Positions 26,561 through 35,265 of a stretch of 64,000 bases of DNA are shown in pieces. Made by a program: the position numbers and the translations under genes. The notes under the pieces are model-generated. The model was not told the origin of the DNA, ran no database searches, and saw only the letters and a program-made list of their open reading frames with translations. Position 1 is the stretch's first letter. Each line of letters begins with the position of its first letter. The stretch spans positions 1 through 64,000 of the forward strand of contig JAGVLS010000041.1 in the NCBI GenBank assembly GCA_020054205.1, given 5' to 3'. The stretch is from Candidatus Obscuribacterales bacterium (lineage in GTDB: Bacteria > Cyanobacteriota > Vampirovibrionia > Obscuribacterales > Obscuribacteraceae).

Positions 26561-27064
26561 TTAAGGACGAAAATTTTCAATATCCATTCCTTGTGATATT
26601 CCTTGCAAGACATTGGGCAATTGTCCAAGCGTATGTGCCTCAGCCCGCTCAACACGATTGACAATCTCACACAAACTATTTACAGCTGATTGCCAACGAT
26701 CAGCGATTGCAGGAGGAATATTCTCACAAATGAAGCGATGATTATCGTTAACATGCTCCCAGATTTGCCTTAGATAGCCAGCACACAATGAAGGTATTTC
26801 GGCATGTTGCAACTCTTCTACCGATGCTTCCAGTCTTTCTAGAACTTCATTCACATGTTGATGAACAATAGTGATTGAGTTAGGCATTTCCATGTCAATT
26901 AATTGACACTGCTTTTCTAAATCATGCAAATAACGAATGCGACAAACAAAATCAACAACATTAATAAAGCAACGCATTATCATATTTAATTCATTACATT
27001 GAGCAGCTTGGCGAAGCGCATTAGACCAAAATTGCTGGGCAATTTCATCCCGGTTGTTAGTCAT
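26561..27064 (-). CDS. Helical hypothetical protein, last gene of the M1 operon
   Basis: 167 residues from the ATG at 27064, which has AAGGAAAGGGTGAG just upstream; the longer start at 27112 has none. The protein is alpha-helical and acidic, with LNMIMRCFINVVDFVCRIRYLHDLEKQC and HVNEVLERLEASVEELQHAEIPSL segments, and no signal peptide or recognised motif. Short spacing to the DGT-repeat gene (16 bases) shows that it belongs to the operon that starts with three aminopeptidases. Confidence 0.55.
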   Translation of the reverse strand: MTNNRDEIAQQFWSNALRQAAQCNELNMIMRCFINVVDFVCRIRYLHDLEKQCQLIDMEMPNSITIVHQHVNEVLERLEASVEELQHAEIPSLCAGYLRQIWEHVNDNHRFICENIPPAIADRWQSAVNSLCEIVNRVERAEAHTLGQLPNVLQGISQGMDIENFRP

Positions 27065-27080
27065 AAGTCTCACCCTTTCC

Positions 27081-27806
27081 TTATTTAATTTCATCCAGCT
27101 GAACAGCATCAACTGGAATGCTTAAATTGTCGGGCATTTCTTCTTTTTCCAACGTACCATCGGCACGAAAATATTTTACTTTCAACACTTTTTTGCTATC
27201 GACAGATATAACACGCCATGCTTTTCCAGGCAACATCTCTTTTACTTCATCTAGCACATAACCAGCAATTCCAGATGTCCATATTTGGCGATAAAGCTCA
27301 TTGTTTTTGTCATCATAAACAATGACAATTTTATTAATGCCCTGGTATGCAAGGCTGATTTTATTTACCAGCTTTCCTTGAGAAAAATATTGTATTTCAA
27401 AGACACCATCAATTAGTCTCTCTAATGTGTAGGTCTTTTTTCCATCAATGCCAAGTTTTTCTTCGCTAATTATAGTCTTGCCATCAAGATCATAATTTCG
27501 CCTCGCGCGGGACATTCCTTTTGCCCCACCTGGCATATAACTTTCAAATTCTGTTTGCAATGTACCATCTTCACGTAAACTCTGCTGCAAATGCCTGCCG
27601 TCTTTATAATCAATAATCCAACCAGTTTGACGTTTGGTTGGCCCAGGTGGATAAAAAATTCCTTTTCTTTTCACTTCATCGGGAGATTGAACTGGTAGGT
27701 CTACATATTCACGTGGATCTGGTCTTGCTTGTCCAAAGGCTGAGTTATAGAAACAAAACAATACACTTAGAACCACAGTCAGTTGAAATATTGTTTGCCT
27801 ATTCAT
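27081..27806 (-). CDS. Exported DGT-repeat (YwqK-like) protein
   Basis: 241 residues with a signal peptide (VVLSVLFCFYNSAFGQ). The mature part has repeated beta-hairpin units such as REDGTLQTEFESY, DLDGKTIISEEK and RADGTLEKEEM, spaced about 20-40 residues. They resemble the MORN/YwqK-type repeats found in the two lipoproteins at 43.5-46.2 kb. The ATG overlaps the previous gene's stop by 4 bases (ATGA), so translation is coupled. A structural or binding role at the envelope is likely; no catalytic motif. Confidence 0.6.
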   Translation of the reverse strand: MNRQTIFQLTVVLSVLFCFYNSAFGQARPDPREYVDLPVQSPDEVKRKGIFYPPGPTKRQTGWIIDYKDGRHLQQSLREDGTLQTEFESYMPGGAKGMSRARRNYDLDGKTIISEEKLGIDGKKTYTLERLIDGVFEIQYFSQGKLVNKISLAYQGINKIVIVYDDKNNELYRQIWTSGIAGYVLDEVKEMLPGKAWRVISVDSKKVLKVKYFRADGTLEKEEMPDNLSIPVDAVQLDEIK

Positions 27807-29548
27807 TGTTTTCCTTTCAAGCTTAGATTAATTCCACCCCCACTTATTTGCACTAGCTGAATATCATTTTCAACAGTGACTAAAGTAGGATTTCTTTTGC
27901 CATCGCTATTATCAATATAAGGATAAAGTTGAATAGCAGTTTCTTCCTTCATTGGTTCACGCACAATAGTTACATGATGACGAGTCAATTCCCATGGAGT
28001 TTTTACTCCTGCAGATCTCATAATCATAATAAGTTCTTTTTTCAACATCAAAGCATAGTTTGCTGCTTTGACAAATTTATCCTCTGGATCCAGTCCTCTT
28101 CTAAGACGTGGATTTTGGGTAGCAATGCCAGTTGGGCATTTATCAGTATGGCAAAGCATGGCCATAATACAGCCTTCTGCAATTAAAAAGCCGCGACCAA
28201 TATTCACCATATCGGCACCCATAGCTATGTGCACAGCCACGTCCCCAGAAGTTGCTATTTGTCCAGAGACTATTAATACAACATCATCACGCACACCAAA
28301 TTCTCTCAGTGCATTATCAACCATAGGAATAGCATGCAGAATTGGCAAGCCCATCATATCTGCTAATGCCAAAGGAGCAGCACCAGTTCCACCTTCACCA
28401 CCGTCTACAGTAATGAAGTCAGGACCAGTACCAGTTTCTTTCATGTGCTTAGCTACACTACGAATAAAATCAGGACTACCAGCTACCATCTTAAAGCCAA
28501 CTGGTTTGCCTGTTACTTCCTGCAACTTAGTTATGAACTGAAACAAGGAAGGAATGTCAGAAAATTCATCCCAACCAGCTGGCGAAATACAATTCACTCC
28601 CATTTCAATGCCACGCCATTCAGCAATTTCTCTAGTGATCTTTTCTTTAGGTAATTTACCACCAGCACCTGGTTTTGCACCTTGAGCAAGCTTGATTTCA
28701 ATACCTACTATTTGATCACTTTGTGCTACTTCTTTTATTTTGTCCCAATCAAGTTCATTAGTCCAAATTTTGCGATAACCACGTTCTGCTTTGGTAAGAA
28801 TAAATTTGCGAAAACCAAATTTAGCTGGACCAAGCTGTAGAATAATCCTACCGCCACCAACTTTTTCACGCACTAGTGGTTTTGGCTTTTCACATCTTCC
28901 AAGCTTATAATGTGCATTAGACCATAGTCGTGCAATTCTTTGCTTTAGCCGAATGCGTCTTATCACTCCATCTTCATGGAATGGAGTCAATCCACCTTCG
29001 CCAGTAAGCATATGAATATCAGATTCTTTAGCTGCACTAGATAAAGCACGCACTGCTTCTTCTGAAATTGATCCCCAGCTCATTCCAGATATATTAATAG
29101 GAGATGGGCAAGTATATGGCTTACGTCTCTTTTTGCCAATAACAATTGCTGGTAATTTGTCCCCCAAGTCTCTTTGAGAAGTAGGAAACATAGAAGGCAA
29201 AAGGTGAATTTGCCCTACATCGCGATACCGTTCATCAGTACCATAACCAATATTATTATTGATGCCTTTTGCTGAACGAGCAATATAGGCACGCACAACT
29301 TCCGGATAAGGTCTTTCATCTCTTTTACCAGCAATAAAATATTGATGTATTTTATCGCGTATACTTAAAGACAAATAACGAAACCAGCCAATCAAAGGAT
29401 AATTGCGCCTAATAGCATGTTGTCTTTGTACATAGTCAAATATAGCTATCACTGTGCCCAAGACAACAATTATTGCTACGGTAATAATTGGCTTAATCAA
29501 AAAGATAAGGGCAAGCACAGATAATATCACCAACCAAAGCCAAGGCAT
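27803..29548 (-). CDS. Membrane-anchored glutamate-synthase-domain (FMN) protein
   Basis: 581 residues. Two N-terminal hydrophobic segments (about 5-35) anchor it. The rest is a GltS FMN-binding barrel (PF01645): INISGMSWGSISEEAVRALS, GEGGLTPFH, QLAQGAKPGAGGKLPKEKI-like segment, VDGGEGGTGAAPLA, and DKCPTGIATQNPRLRRGLD. This stand-alone family is annotated as FMN-binding glutamate synthase family protein and lacks the glutaminase domain, so it is not a glutamate synthase by itself. Strong GGGAGGAAT upstream. Sits in the operon of three M1 aminopeptidases; whether it takes part in amino-acid use is only inference. Confidence 0.88.
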   Translation of the reverse strand: MPWLWLVILSVLALIFLIKPIITVAIIVVLGTVIAIFDYVQRQHAIRRNYPLIGWFRYLSLSIRDKIHQYFIAGKRDERPYPEVVRAYIARSAKGINNNIGYGTDERYRDVGQIHLLPSMFPTSQRDLGDKLPAIVIGKKRRKPYTCPSPINISGMSWGSISEEAVRALSSAAKESDIHMLTGEGGLTPFHEDGVIRRIRLKQRIARLWSNAHYKLGRCEKPKPLVREKVGGGRIILQLGPAKFGFRKFILTKAERGYRKIWTNELDWDKIKEVAQSDQIVGIEIKLAQGAKPGAGGKLPKEKITREIAEWRGIEMGVNCISPAGWDEFSDIPSLFQFITKLQEVTGKPVGFKMVAGSPDFIRSVAKHMKETGTGPDFITVDGGEGGTGAAPLALADMMGLPILHAIPMVDNALREFGVRDDVVLIVSGQIATSGDVAVHIAMGADMVNIGRGFLIAEGCIMAMLCHTDKCPTGIATQNPRLRRGLDPEDKFVKAANYALMLKKELIMIMRSAGVKTPWELTRHHVTIVREPMKEETAIQLYPYIDNSDGKRNPTLVTVENDIQLVQISGGGINLSLKGKQ

Positions 29549-29568
29549 GATATTCCTCCCCTTTTTGC

Positions 29569-30009
29569 TTATAATTTCAAAGTCAAATTGCCTATTTGTC
29601 CATTACGCAACTTAATTTCAATTACAAGCGGCTTAGTCTCGATCACTAGCGGAAATTGCAACTGCTGATTATTGCTTACAGCAACAAGTTGTGCTGCTAA
29701 TGGTTGCAATAAACTATCAAATGCAAATCGTTTTACCTGCTCTTCCTGACTACGACAAGCAGCGGAAGCACTTCTTACTTGCAAGCAAGCATTGTCGTAA
29801 TCTCCAGCATCTAAAAATCCTTGGGCTTTAGCAAGTGATCTTTTGGCAGCTGTCAAATCTACAAAAATACCATCACCAAATTGGGCTGCCAATTGTTCGA
29901 TATATCTTCCAGCATCACGAATACAATCTCTGGCTACCATGCGGGTTGGGCGCGTCGGATCAACCCAGACAACTCCAAGTTCTTCTTCAGGAGCATCATC
30001 TGCGCTCAT
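29569..30009 (-). CDS. Hypothetical protein in the M1 operon
   Basis: 146 residues from the ATG at 30009, preferred because AAGGAGAT lies about 7 bases before it; the ATG at 30015 would be only 1 base away. Cytoplasmic. A helical core with AKRSLAKAQGFLDAGDYDNACLQVRSASAACRSQEEQVKRFA is followed by a short beta-rich C terminus. The helix pair may be a TPR-like bundle. Not recognised. Small gaps to both neighbours mark it as part of the operon. Confidence 0.55.
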   Translation of the reverse strand: MSADDAPEEELGVVWVDPTRPTRMVARDCIRDAGRYIEQLAAQFGDGIFVDLTAAKRSLAKAQGFLDAGDYDNACLQVRSASAACRSQEEQVKRFAFDSLLQPLAAQLVAVSNNQQLQFPLVIETKPLVIEIKLRNGQIGNLTLKL

Positions 30010-30021
30010 ATACATCTCCTT

Positions 30022-32601
30022 CTATTTTTTTGCAAGCATTTTTGCTTGATAAACAGATTCAAGGAATTGTGATTCTCTTTTTCTAAATGCAACAGCAATA
30101 CGTAACAGTTCCAAATATTGAGGAATGGCTTTTTCGCCACCCTTAATTTGCCTGCTACTTAATGTCATCCGCACGTCTTCCTCCAATTCCGGAGTCGATA
30201 GTGCAACAATGCCACTAAAGACTCTTGTAAAACCAATTTCAGGAAATCTGGTCAGCATTTCATCAAAATGATCTTTGACAAATTGCCACGTGCGTGCCGC
30301 AATATTTTGGTTTTGCATTAAATAAGCAACAAGACCAGGTGCATCTTGACTGCGCACTTCATCAGTAATAGTAGCTGCTAAAGTTTCCTCAAGCAGCTGA
30401 GTATCATTAAAGCTAGCAAGGGCAAACAATGATCTTTGCTGCTCTTGCGGAGTGAGAGCTGCATGATAAGCAAGCTTGAACTCATTATACTCGCTAGTGC
30501 TACCTGTGTAAGCAACAACACTAATCATAGCTGGGACTACATCGACGGCAATAGCTGCACGATCAGCTTTATACCGAACATACATAGCTCGCACTATATT
30601 TTGCACTTCTACATCACCACCAACTGTGCCAAGAAAATTTACTAGCGAGCCTCGCAATCTTTTAATCTCTGATGAATCGGATGATTTTTCATCAAAACCA
30701 AGTTCATCTAGAATTGGCCTGGCTAATTCACAAATATCTTGAGACAAAGCCTTTTTCAATGACTCAGGTAAAACACTGTAAATTGTGGTCAAAGAATCAA
30801 TGATAATTGACCAAACGTTTGGATCTTTTTCAAGCGCAAACATTTGAATCAATTCAATATATTCCGAAGATGACACTAGTCCCGCTTGCACACAAGCCCA
30901 AGTATCGTTGACAAAGTTAAATCTTTCAATTGGCGAGAGAATTTCTTGAACATTTTTCACTAATTTGCTAGCAAGTGAAGCAGAATATCTTGTACGGTAA
31001 AAACCGTAGCTGCCAGCATTTACCACAATCCATTCTAAACCCTCACCAATATAAATATTTTTCTGGCGCTGGTTTAGTTCAATTGTAGTTTCAATAATGC
31101 CGTCACGGGTTTTAGCTCTTATTGTTATTGGCACCAACCAAATTTGATCATTATCAACTGCTTCAGCTAAATACTTAAAGCAGCGCTGACTTAAAGTAAT
31201 TGCGCCAGGAATTTCAGATGCTTCCACTGTAATGAGCGGATACCCAGGACGGAAAATCCACCCTTCCATCATTTGACGCACTGGCTTTTTAGCAATTAAT
31301 TCTAGAGCATCCCACAAATCACTAGTCTCAGTACTACCTAAAGCATGTTGTTTCATATAATGAGCAATGCCTTGGCGAAATATTTCCGCTCCAAGATATT
31401 GCTCCAACATTCTCATAACAGAACAACCTTTTCGATAAGTAATTACATCTACCATAGCTAACGCTTGTGATGCGCTAGCAACCAGCGCTTCAATAGGACG
31501 TGTACTTGCCAATCCATCAGTTTTTAAAGCATTGGCTCGATCTGCACTACAGAATCGGTTCCAGACATGCCATTCTGGTTTCCATTCATCAAGAGATTTA
31601 TTACTCATGAATGTAGCAAATGCTTCATTGAGCCACAGTCCATTCCACCATGACATGGTGACATAATCACCAAACCACATATGGGCAATTTCGTGATGCA
31701 CAACTTCGCCTACACGCGCTAATTCAGCAAGGCTGGCTGTCTTTTCATCAACAAGCAATGCTGTCTCTCTATAGGTAATACAACCGAAATTTTCCATGCC
31801 GCCAAAAGCAAAATTAGGGATAGCAATCATATCCAGCTTAGTACTGGGATACTTAATTTCAAAATACTTTTCGTAACGAGCCAACACAAAGGCAGCTGCC
31901 TTAAGAGCAAATCTAGTCAAATGTGACTTACCTGGCACATGATAAATGCGAATATCAGTTCCATTCACATTAATAGGCTCAGTAGCCTCTAAATTTCCAA
32001 TTACCCAAGCCACTAGATAAGTTGACATGCTTATCGTTTCAGCAAAAACAACTTCTTTCTTTCCAGAAGGAAGTACTGTTTCTTTTACAACTGGTGAATT
32101 TGAAATAGCAGTTTGATCTTTTGAAATCACAAGAGTCAAATTGTATTTTGCTTTAAAACTAGGTTCATCAAAACAAGGGAAGGCACGACGAGCATCTGTT
32201 GGCTCAAACTGAGTAGAACCAATGATTTGTTCTTTGCCGGCTCCATCTTTGTAAGTACTAGTATAAAAGCCATTTAGACGTCCATCCAAGCGCCCCTGAT
32301 ATTTCAAATGTAGACGCCACTTGCCAGTACCAAGCAGTCCACTGAAACAAATAATTAGTCTTTCATTAGCATTATCCCAATGAATAATGCCATACATGCG
32401 CGCACCAGACTTATTTTCAACATATACAGAACCATGCTTTACTTTAAGCGCTAAAGCATTAAGAACCACCTCTGATACTGGCTTTTTCACATCAAGAGCA
32501 ATTGCAACACGTCCTGAAAATGTACCAGAATCATATCTAGGTTCAATTTTTATCCAATAGCGCGTAGGGGAAACATCAGATGATAGTCTGTTATTATCCA
32601 T
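30022..32601 (-). CDS. M1 family aminopeptidase (third of three in tandem)
   Basis: 859 residues with the full M1 layout: beta-sandwich N domain (1-200), catalytic domain, small beta domain, helical ERAP1-like C domain. The GxMEN motif is FGGMENF near residue 267, with Gly where most have Ala. The zinc site is VVHHEIAHMWFGDYVTMSWWNGLWLNEAFATF with HExxH near residue 300 and the third ligand in NEAFA. It removes amino acids from peptide N termini; no signal peptide is seen, so it is likely cytoplasmic. The start overlaps the previous aminopeptidase gene by 8 bases and has its own GGAGAAAG sequence. Confidence 0.95.
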   Translation of the reverse strand: MDNNRLSSDVSPTRYWIKIEPRYDSGTFSGRVAIALDVKKPVSEVVLNALALKVKHGSVYVENKSGARMYGIIHWDNANERLIICFSGLLGTGKWRLHLKYQGRLDGRLNGFYTSTYKDGAGKEQIIGSTQFEPTDARRAFPCFDEPSFKAKYNLTLVISKDQTAISNSPVVKETVLPSGKKEVVFAETISMSTYLVAWVIGNLEATEPINVNGTDIRIYHVPGKSHLTRFALKAAAFVLARYEKYFEIKYPSTKLDMIAIPNFAFGGMENFGCITYRETALLVDEKTASLAELARVGEVVHHEIAHMWFGDYVTMSWWNGLWLNEAFATFMSNKSLDEWKPEWHVWNRFCSADRANALKTDGLASTRPIEALVASASQALAMVDVITYRKGCSVMRMLEQYLGAEIFRQGIAHYMKQHALGSTETSDLWDALELIAKKPVRQMMEGWIFRPGYPLITVEASEIPGAITLSQRCFKYLAEAVDNDQIWLVPITIRAKTRDGIIETTIELNQRQKNIYIGEGLEWIVVNAGSYGFYRTRYSASLASKLVKNVQEILSPIERFNFVNDTWACVQAGLVSSSEYIELIQMFALEKDPNVWSIIIDSLTTIYSVLPESLKKALSQDICELARPILDELGFDEKSSDSSEIKRLRGSLVNFLGTVGGDVEVQNIVRAMYVRYKADRAAIAVDVVPAMISVVAYTGSTSEYNEFKLAYHAALTPQEQQRSLFALASFNDTQLLEETLAATITDEVRSQDAPGLVAYLMQNQNIAARTWQFVKDHFDEMLTRFPEIGFTRVFSGIVALSTPELEEDVRMTLSSRQIKGGEKAIPQYLELLRIAVAFRKRESQFLESVYQAKMLAKK

Positions 32602-35236
32602 TGTCTTTCTCCGTGCACTCTAATTCTCTTATTTGAAATTGACAAGCTATTTCCAATTGTTCTAGATATTGTGGAATTGCTTTTTCACCACTTTTCACTG
32701 GGTGTTCAGCAAAAAACCTCTTAATACCTGGCAACAAATTCCGATCGACCAAAGCAGTAATACCTTCGCATAAACGAACTATCATTTGCATTGCATAAGA
32801 TTTTATAATTTGTTCCCAATTTGCTTGTACAAATTCCCAAGCACGCAAACTAGCCTTTTGATTTTGCAATAAGCGTTGCAAAATCAAAGGTGCATCTTGT
32901 GTACGTATGGAACCATCTAAACAAGCAACAAGAGTTTTTTCAATAAGCTCAGCTTGTCCAAATGAAGCTAGAGCAAACAAATATCTTCTTTCTTCCTGCG
33001 GTGTACCAGTGATAGCTGCTTGCTTTCTCTTAGTATCAAAATGATCATAAAGTGCTGCATTACCATTAATTGCTAAAATCTCAATTACCGCTGGAATTAA
33101 ATTTGCATCAACAGATGTTTTGCTCAATTGATAAAGAGCATATAAATCACGGGCATTACTAACTACTAATTCGTCGCCCAAAGCACCAAGCATAGTTAAT
33201 AGTAACGCACGGATCTGAGAAGTTTGCGGATCTTCATCACGTCTAGATTCCCACCCTAGGCTATCTAAAGTTGGTCCAATGATTTGCTTTGTTAAACTGA
33301 TAAAAGACTCTTGATTGTAGATTTGCGCTCGATGTAAATATCTGAGTGCACCGGTAATAAGAGTCCAGATATTTAAGTCCAAATTTACATCATTTGTAGT
33401 CAGTAATTTTGCCATTTGCAAAAACGATTCTAAACGTATCTGCCCTGATAATACTAATGCCCAATTATCACTAACAAAATTAAATAACTCTGCTGGATTA
33501 AACTGACGCAAATTATTAATAGCATTATCTTGCAAAGCGCCTAAATATTGCACACGGAAAAATCCACTGCCATTTGCATTAACAACTAAACTAGATAAGT
33601 CTTCTCCTAAATAAATTGTCTGTTCGCAAGAAGAGAGCAAAATAGTTTTTTCAACAGTACCAACATTACCGTCACCCAAATTTAGTTGGGTACGAATTAC
33701 AATTGGTATTTGCCAGACTTGAGAAGTTTGAGTTTGAGCAAAGGCTCCTGTTGGTAAATATTTAAATGGCGTTTGTCTAAATGTAACACAGCCATCGATG
33801 GGAGATTTTTCAACCGTAATTAATGGATAACCAGGTTGAAATACCCAGCTATTCATCATTTCGTTTACTGAACATGCTAATGCGCCAGCATTAACATGTT
33901 CGATAGCATCCCAGAGATCTGGAGTATCAGCGTTAGCAAATTGATAGCGATAGAGAAATCTAACGATGCCTTCGCGAAATTTCTCTTCGCCTAAAGTCAA
34001 TTCAAGCATACGCAATATTGCACAGCCTTTATCATAAGTCAACACATCAAACATTGCTCGCGCTTGCTCTGGACTTCCCACTGGAAATTCAATGGCACGC
34101 GTATTGTGCAGTCCATCAATGCGCATAGCATACGCTCTCTCCACATTGAAAGCATCCCAGAATTTCCATTCTGGCTTCCAAGCATCCATAGCTTTAGCTG
34201 CCATAAAGGTAGCAAATGCTTCATTAAGCCACAATCCATTCCACCACGACATTGTAACTAAGTCACCAAACCACATATGAGCAATTTCATGCATCACTAC
34301 TTCGGCTACACGCATTAGCTCAGGCAAACTTGCATTATTTTCGTCAATGAGCAGAGCTGTTTCACGAAAAGTAATACAAGCAAAATTTTCCATAGCCCCC
34401 GAGGCAAAATCTGGGATAGCAACTAAATCCAGCTTTTTACAAAATCCATACTCAGTGAATCCCGCCTTGCCTGGGTAGGATTTACGGAAATATTCTTCAA
34501 AATATTCGAGCGAAAATTGCGCTACAGCCAAAGCATATTGAGCAAGATCTGCTTTTCCAGGTACACAATAAACCCTGATTTGCGTATCACCAGAAAGTAC
34601 CGACTTTGACTTTTCCAGATGCCCAATAATAAATGCCACTAAATAAGTGGACATTTTTATGCTGGATGCAAATTTCAAAGTCTTTTTACCGGTTTCAGAA
34701 TGACGAATTGTTTTTAGCAGGTGAGAATTAGAAATAGCATCTAAGTCTTCATCGATGGTAAGATTGATTTGAAATTCTGCTTTAAAATCAGGTTCATCAA
34801 AACAAGGAAAAGCACGCCGAGCATCAGCAGGCTCAAACTTAGTTGTAGCAATAATATCTTCTTTGCCATCAGAAGTTTTATATGTGCTGCGATAAAAGCC
34901 TCTCAGCTTACCATTTAAAATACCATTGAATTTAAGCTGCAAATGCCAGTTTGAATTTTTGCCAATTATGCCATCAAACTTTATACAAGCTCTTTCGTTT
35001 GGCTCATCAAGTACAACTTTGCCAATTAAAGATGTACCATTTTTATTACAGATTATTGCCTCTGTAATTATCAACTCAGCAGAGTTTAAAACAATTTCTT
35101 GCACTGGCTCGGTAATATCCAAATGAATATCTGCTTCACCAGAAAAAATTCCTGCTTTTAAATCCGGAGCGATATGCAAAATATAGTGCAAGGGAATAGC
35201 TGTGCGTGGCAGGCGATCAAAGCCCTTACTCGTCAT
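32594..35236 (-). CDS. M1 family aminopeptidase (second of three in tandem)
   Basis: 880 residues. GAMENFACITFRETALLIDE near residue 280, EVVMHEIAHMWFGDLVTMSWWNGLWLNEAFATF near residue 315. No signal peptide. It retains all active-site motifs, so it should be an active zinc aminopeptidase. Sequence blocks are clearly related to its two neighbours across the whole length, so the three arose by duplication, but the pairs differ by many substitutions and are old rather than recent copies. GAGGATAAG sits before the start. Confidence 0.95.
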   Translation of the reverse strand: MTSKGFDRLPRTAIPLHYILHIAPDLKAGIFSGEADIHLDITEPVQEIVLNSAELIITEAIICNKNGTSLIGKVVLDEPNERACIKFDGIIGKNSNWHLQLKFNGILNGKLRGFYRSTYKTSDGKEDIIATTKFEPADARRAFPCFDEPDFKAEFQINLTIDEDLDAISNSHLLKTIRHSETGKKTLKFASSIKMSTYLVAFIIGHLEKSKSVLSGDTQIRVYCVPGKADLAQYALAVAQFSLEYFEEYFRKSYPGKAGFTEYGFCKKLDLVAIPDFASGAMENFACITFRETALLIDENNASLPELMRVAEVVMHEIAHMWFGDLVTMSWWNGLWLNEAFATFMAAKAMDAWKPEWKFWDAFNVERAYAMRIDGLHNTRAIEFPVGSPEQARAMFDVLTYDKGCAILRMLELTLGEEKFREGIVRFLYRYQFANADTPDLWDAIEHVNAGALACSVNEMMNSWVFQPGYPLITVEKSPIDGCVTFRQTPFKYLPTGAFAQTQTSQVWQIPIVIRTQLNLGDGNVGTVEKTILLSSCEQTIYLGEDLSSLVVNANGSGFFRVQYLGALQDNAINNLRQFNPAELFNFVSDNWALVLSGQIRLESFLQMAKLLTTNDVNLDLNIWTLITGALRYLHRAQIYNQESFISLTKQIIGPTLDSLGWESRRDEDPQTSQIRALLLTMLGALGDELVVSNARDLYALYQLSKTSVDANLIPAVIEILAINGNAALYDHFDTKRKQAAITGTPQEERRYLFALASFGQAELIEKTLVACLDGSIRTQDAPLILQRLLQNQKASLRAWEFVQANWEQIIKSYAMQMIVRLCEGITALVDRNLLPGIKRFFAEHPVKSGEKAIPQYLEQLEIACQFQIRELECTEKDNG

Positions 35237-35265
35237 CTTATCCTCTTTCTGTTTTATGGAATATC

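Noticed and set aside
27929-28654. Plus-strand ORFs within the glutamate-synthase-domain gene
   Set aside because: They are antisense shadows of a strongly conserved protein.
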